Below, piece after piece: positions 54,799 through 57,574 of a DNA stretch of 57,574 bases. Both the position numbers and the translations under genes were made by a program. Each line of letters opens with the position of its first letter. The first letter of the stretch is position 1. Source of the stretch: an uncultured Pelagibacteraceae bacterium. GTDB taxonomy: Bacteria > Pseudomonadota > Alphaproteobacteria > Pelagibacterales > Pelagibacteraceae. The stretch lies in the NCBI GenBank assembly GCA_902519325.1, contig CABYJU010000008.1, positions 1 to 57,574 on the forward strand, read 5' to 3'. The notes below the pieces were generated by a model that worked only from the letters and a program-made list of their open reading frames with translations, had not been told where the DNA came from and made no database searches.

Positions 54799-56070
54799 AT
54801 GAATATTCAAGAATTAAAAGAAAAAAGTTCCGAGAAGCTTATCACAGAGGCTGAAAACTTAGGCATTGAAAATGCTAGCACGCTAAGAAGACAAGAGATT
54901 TATTTTGCAATTCTAAAAAAGTTAGCCGAGAAAGGTGAAGAAATTACAGGTGGTGGTGTTTTACAATTGCTTCAAGATGGTTTTGGTTTTTTAAGAGCAA
55001 TTGAATCAAATTATTTACCAGGAGCAGATGATATTTATGTTAGCCCTAATCAAATTAGAAGATTTGGTTTAAGAACCGGTGATACTGTCGAAGGACCCAT
55101 AAGAGCCCCAAAAGATGGTGAAAGGTATTTTGCTTTGCTTCAAGTTAGTAAGATAAATTTTGAAGAAACAGATAAGTTTAAACATAAAATAGCTTTTGAT
55201 AATCTAACCCCATTGTATCCAAACAAACAGTTAGTAATGGAGGTGGAAACTAATAAGGTCGAAAAAAAAATTGATTTAACACCAAGATTAATTGATCTAG
55301 TGAGTCCAATAGGTAAAGGCCAAAGATCGTTGATAATTTCACCTCCTAAAGCAGGTAAAACTATGATCTTACAAAGTATAGCCAACTCTATTACCGCCAA
55401 CCATCCTGAATGTTACCTAATGGTTCTGTTAATCGATGAAAGACCAGAGGAAGTTACAGATATGCAAAGAACTGTTAAGGGAGAAGTTATAAGTTCTACT
55501 TTTGATGAACCAGCTCAAAGACACGTAGCTGTCGCAGAAATGGTTATAGAAAAAGCAAAAAGATTAACCGAGCACAAAAAAGATGTAGTTATTCTTTTAG
55601 ACTCAATAACAAGATTAGGAAGAGCATATAACGCAGTAGTACCAAGTTCCGGAAAAGTTTTGACGGGAGGAGTTGACGCAAATGCCCTCCAAAGACCAAA
55701 AAGATTTTTTGGTGCAGCTCGAAATATTGAGGAGGGTGGATCTTTAACAATCATAGCAACTGCTTTGATTGATACTGGAAGCAGAATGGATGAGGTAATT
55801 TTTGAGGAATTTAAGGGAACTGGAAATAGTGAAACTATTTTAGATAGAAAGATTTCAGAGAAAAGAATTTTTCCAGCAATTGATATAACAAAGTCAGGTA
55901 CGAGAAGAGAGGAATTAATATTTGATAGAAATGATCTTCAAAAAATGAATGTATTAAGAAGAATAATAGCTCCAATGGGATCAATGGATGCAATAGAATT
56001 TATAAATTCAAAATTAAAAGATACAAAAAATAATTCAGAGTTTTTCAACTCTATGAACAAGCCCGCATAA
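54799..56070 (+). CDS. rho: Transcription termination factor Rho
   Basis: 423 residues. The N-terminal RNA-binding cold-shock domain ([19 protein letters not shown]) is followed by the ATPase: [16 protein letters not shown] with Walker A Lys187, [30 protein letters not shown] (Walker B), the Q-loop [21 protein letters not shown] and [18 protein letters not shown]. Complete hexameric helicase. Directly downstream is the convergent OGT-like gene (1 bp gap). Confidence 0.98.
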   Translation: MNIQELKEKSSEKLITEAENLGIENASTLRRQEIYFAILKKLAEKGEEITGGGVLQLLQDGFGFLRAIESNYLPGADDIYVSPNQIRRFGLRTGDTVEGPIRAPKDGERYFALLQVSKINFEETDKFKHKIAFDNLTPLYPNKQLVMEVETNKVEKKIDLTPRLIDLVSPIGKGQRSLIISPPKAGKTMILQSIANSITANHPECYLMVLLIDERPEEVTDMQRTVKGEVISSTFDEPAQRHVAVAEMVIEKAKRLTEHKKDVVILLDSITRLGRAYNAVVPSSGKVLTGGVDANALQRPKRFFGAARNIEEGGSLTIIATALIDTGSRMDEVIFEEFKGTGNSETILDRKISEKRIFPAIDITKSGTRREELIFDRNDLQKMNVLRRIIAPMGSMDAIEFINSKLKDTKNNSEFFNSMNKPA

Positions 56071-56071
56071 T

Positions 56072-57574
56072 TTAATTAAGTATTTTAATAAATAATTCTT
56101 CTAAATTTTTAGTATAGTATTTAGAGTTAAAAAGTTTCTTTGAATTAGCGCTTTTTATTTTTTTCTTTAATTCATTATAAATTTTCTTATTATTTGCAAT
56201 TTTAACTGCAAGATTTTCGTATGCGATTAAATCCATCGTTATTAAATCTTTCATACCTATGCTGTTAAGTAAGCTACCGCATACTCTAGAGGCAAAGGAC
56301 TCACCCATCATAGTTATTATTGGCACCTCTCTTCTTATAGCTTCACTAGCTGTTGTATGTGCGTTATATGGAAAAGTATCAAGAAAAAGATCCATTTTAT
56401 CAAACCTTTTTAAGTGTTCATCATAAGGAAGTTTTTCAGCAAAAATTAATCTTTTAGGATCTACATTGTAACTTTCCGAAGTTTTAATTAAATTCTCTGT
56501 AGCCTTATCATTGTTATTTAATAACCAAAGAACACTGTTACTTGTTCTATTTAATATTTTCATCCAAGTTCTAAATATTTTTGGTGTAATTTTGTAACTA
56601 TTATTAAAGCTTCCGAAAATAAAATTATTTTGAGGCAAATTTAAATTCTTTTTAGTGAAATTTTTACTAGAAATTTTTATTTTAGATTGATTAGGAAAGA
56701 AGCTATCAGGCATGTAAATTACTTTTTCAGTATAATATTTAAACTTTTCTTTTGGGATTAGACATTTATCAGCTATAATATAGTCAATAAAGTCTACTCC
56801 CATAGACCCAGAGTAACCCACAAAGCTTATTTGTACAGGAGCGATTCTTTTTTGATAAATTTCGTTTCTAGAATCTGCGGTATATCCAGTTAAGTTTACA
56901 GCAATATCTAAACCAACCTTATGACATATATCCAATACTTCATCATCTGTTTTTTTACTTATGTCAAAAAACTTTTTAAAGAATTTTTGTATTTCATAGT
57001 GAAGCTTATCTTTAATACGACCATGATAAAATCCATAAATTTCAAATTTTAACTTATTATGATTTTTAAAAATATCTTTTGTTAATTGCAATACAGGATG
57101 ATTATAAAATTCAGCACCAAAATAACCAATTTTAATTTTTTTTGCCGGGTTTTTTTTTACAAGGTTACTATAACTATTTTGTTTAGAAAACTTCACGTTT
57201 TTATATATATTCGCATTTTTTAATTGTAATTTTAGACTATCTGTAAGAGATAATAATACGAATGGTTCAATCACTCTATTTCCATTATTTATTTCATTAA
57301 TTAATTTTAAAATATTTTCATCATAATTTTCCCAGTCACAGATATGCATTTTTGAATGAACATATTTACCAAATGTAAAATCAAAATTTTTATTATAATC
57401 TAAAACTTTCTTAAAATTATTAATTGCATCACCAAATTTTTTCTGAAGAAGAAAAATTTCTGCTTTATTATTATAAGCATCAGTATTATCTTTTTTAATT
57501 TTAATAGCTTTATTGTAAAAACTTATTGCACTATCAAGGTCTTCAAAATCTTTAAAAAGATTTCCTAAATTATT
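56072..57574 (-). CDS. TPR protein with Glyco_transf_41 (O-GlcNAc transferase/SPINDLY-like) domain, N-terminus cut
   Basis: The frame stays open to the window edge; the last 501 codons are visible, and the real start lies outside. The upstream part shows TPR repeats (DAYNNKAEIFLLQKKFGDAI). Then come the GT41 motifs: KKIKIGYFGAEFYNHPV, APVQISFVGYSGSMGVDFIDYI, FIFGSFNNSYKITPKIF, DLFLDTFPYNAHTTASEA and RVCGSLLNSIGMKDLI. The sequence has the order and length of the SPINDLY/OGT-type catalytic domain. Bacterial members may glycosylate proteins or take part in surface glycan assembly; target unknown. It sits at a place where mnmE or gidA commonly follows rho. Confidence 0.88.
   Translation of the reverse strand, partial: NNLGNLFKDFEDLDSAISFYNKAIKIKKDNTDAYNNKAEIFLLQKKFGDAINNFKKVLDYNKNFDFTFGKYVHSKMHICDWENYDENILKLINEINNGNRVIEPFVLLSLTDSLKLQLKNANIYKNVKFSKQNSYSNLVKKNPAKKIKIGYFGAEFYNHPVLQLTKDIFKNHNKLKFEIYGFYHGRIKDKLHYEIQKFFKKFFDISKKTDDEVLDICHKVGLDIAVNLTGYTADSRNEIYQKRIAPVQISFVGYSGSMGVDFIDYIIADKCLIPKEKFKYYTEKVIYMPDSFFPNQSKIKISSKNFTKKNLNLPQNNFIFGSFNNSYKITPKIFRTWMKILNRTSNSVLWLLNNNDKATENLIKTSESYNVDPKRLIFAEKLPYDEHLKRFDKMDLFLDTFPYNAHTTASEAIRREVPIITMMGESFASRVCGSLLNSIGMKDLITMDLIAYENLAVKIANNKKIYNELKKKIKSANSKKLFNSKYYTKNLEELFIKILN

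Noticed and set aside
1-57574. CRISPR arrays, IS elements, prophage genes or rRNA operon
   Set aside because: No regularly spaced repeats, transposase, integrase, phage structural genes or rRNA sequence were seen in the window.

Overview
The window is a gene-dense, very AT-rich stretch of bacterial chromosome that I assign by inference to the SAR11 clade (Pelagibacterales, Alphaproteobacteria). Genes are packed with 0-60 bp spacers and frequent stop/start overlaps. Lysine, isoleucine and asparagine are heavily used. I see no insertion sequence, phage, rRNA operon or CRISPR array. The gene strings are typical of Alphaproteobacteria: Tim44-like/fxsA/secB/dnaQ/coaE/aroE/maf/ppsR, hemE-hemH-hemJ-rho, ubiH/ftsK/lolA, rpe/heparinase-like/purH and hslV-hslU beside the his genes.

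Layout. 1-13342: a BAX-inhibitor-like membrane protein, an aldo/keto reductase, an IalB-like periplasmic protein, argG, a light/redox-flavoured block (FAD-domain photolyase-like protein, Cys-tailed small protein, 42-residue DUF2256 protein, Phr_like photolyase, unusual SDR), a secreted sugar dehydrogenase, a metallo-hydrolase, and the tesA | ybbA-ybbP divergent unit. 13349-23701: folD, yggT, an MscS-type channel, hemD, hemC, tsaD, a putative glycosyltransferase, a CMAH-like metallo-hydrolase, an EVE-domain protein, acs and a conserved hypothetical. 23813-26290: a two-subunit Na+/solute symporter with unusually strong ribosome-binding sites and the only clear intrinsic terminator. 26338-36527: rpe, a heparinase-like protein, purH, phhB, tRNA-Gly(GCC), a LON-domain protein, a UbiH-like enzyme, ftsK, lolA, a GNAT protein, a HIT protein and a type IV pilin. 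36618-39423: a complete TRAP transporter. 39486-44017 (minus): the his operon hisB-hisH-[two secreted SHOCT-tail proteins]-hisA-hisF-hisE. 44108-45990: hslVU behind a sigma32-like promoter. 45980-52038: Smr, Tim44-like, fxsA, secB, dnaQ, coaE, an SDR, aroE, maf and ppsR. 52039-52309: a 271-bp AT-rich gap with a perfect DnaA box between ppsR and hemE, the best oriC candidate. 52310-57574: hemE-hemH-hemJ, rho, and a TPR/Glyco_transf_41 (OGT-like) gene cut by the window edge.

How it fits together. The window supplies heme synthesis (hemC, D, E, H, J), histidine, arginine, purine and folate metabolism, acetate activation next to a Na+ symporter, a TRAP importer, and DNA repair/light response. Transcription runs mostly away from 52039-52309 on both sides, as expected for genes flanking an origin. 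The least explained parts are the photolyase/DUF2256/SDR block (3705-7476), the two SHOCT-tailed exported proteins inside the his operon, and the glycosyltransferase/CMAH-like pair (18313-20575). All family calls are from reading motifs and context; no database search was run.
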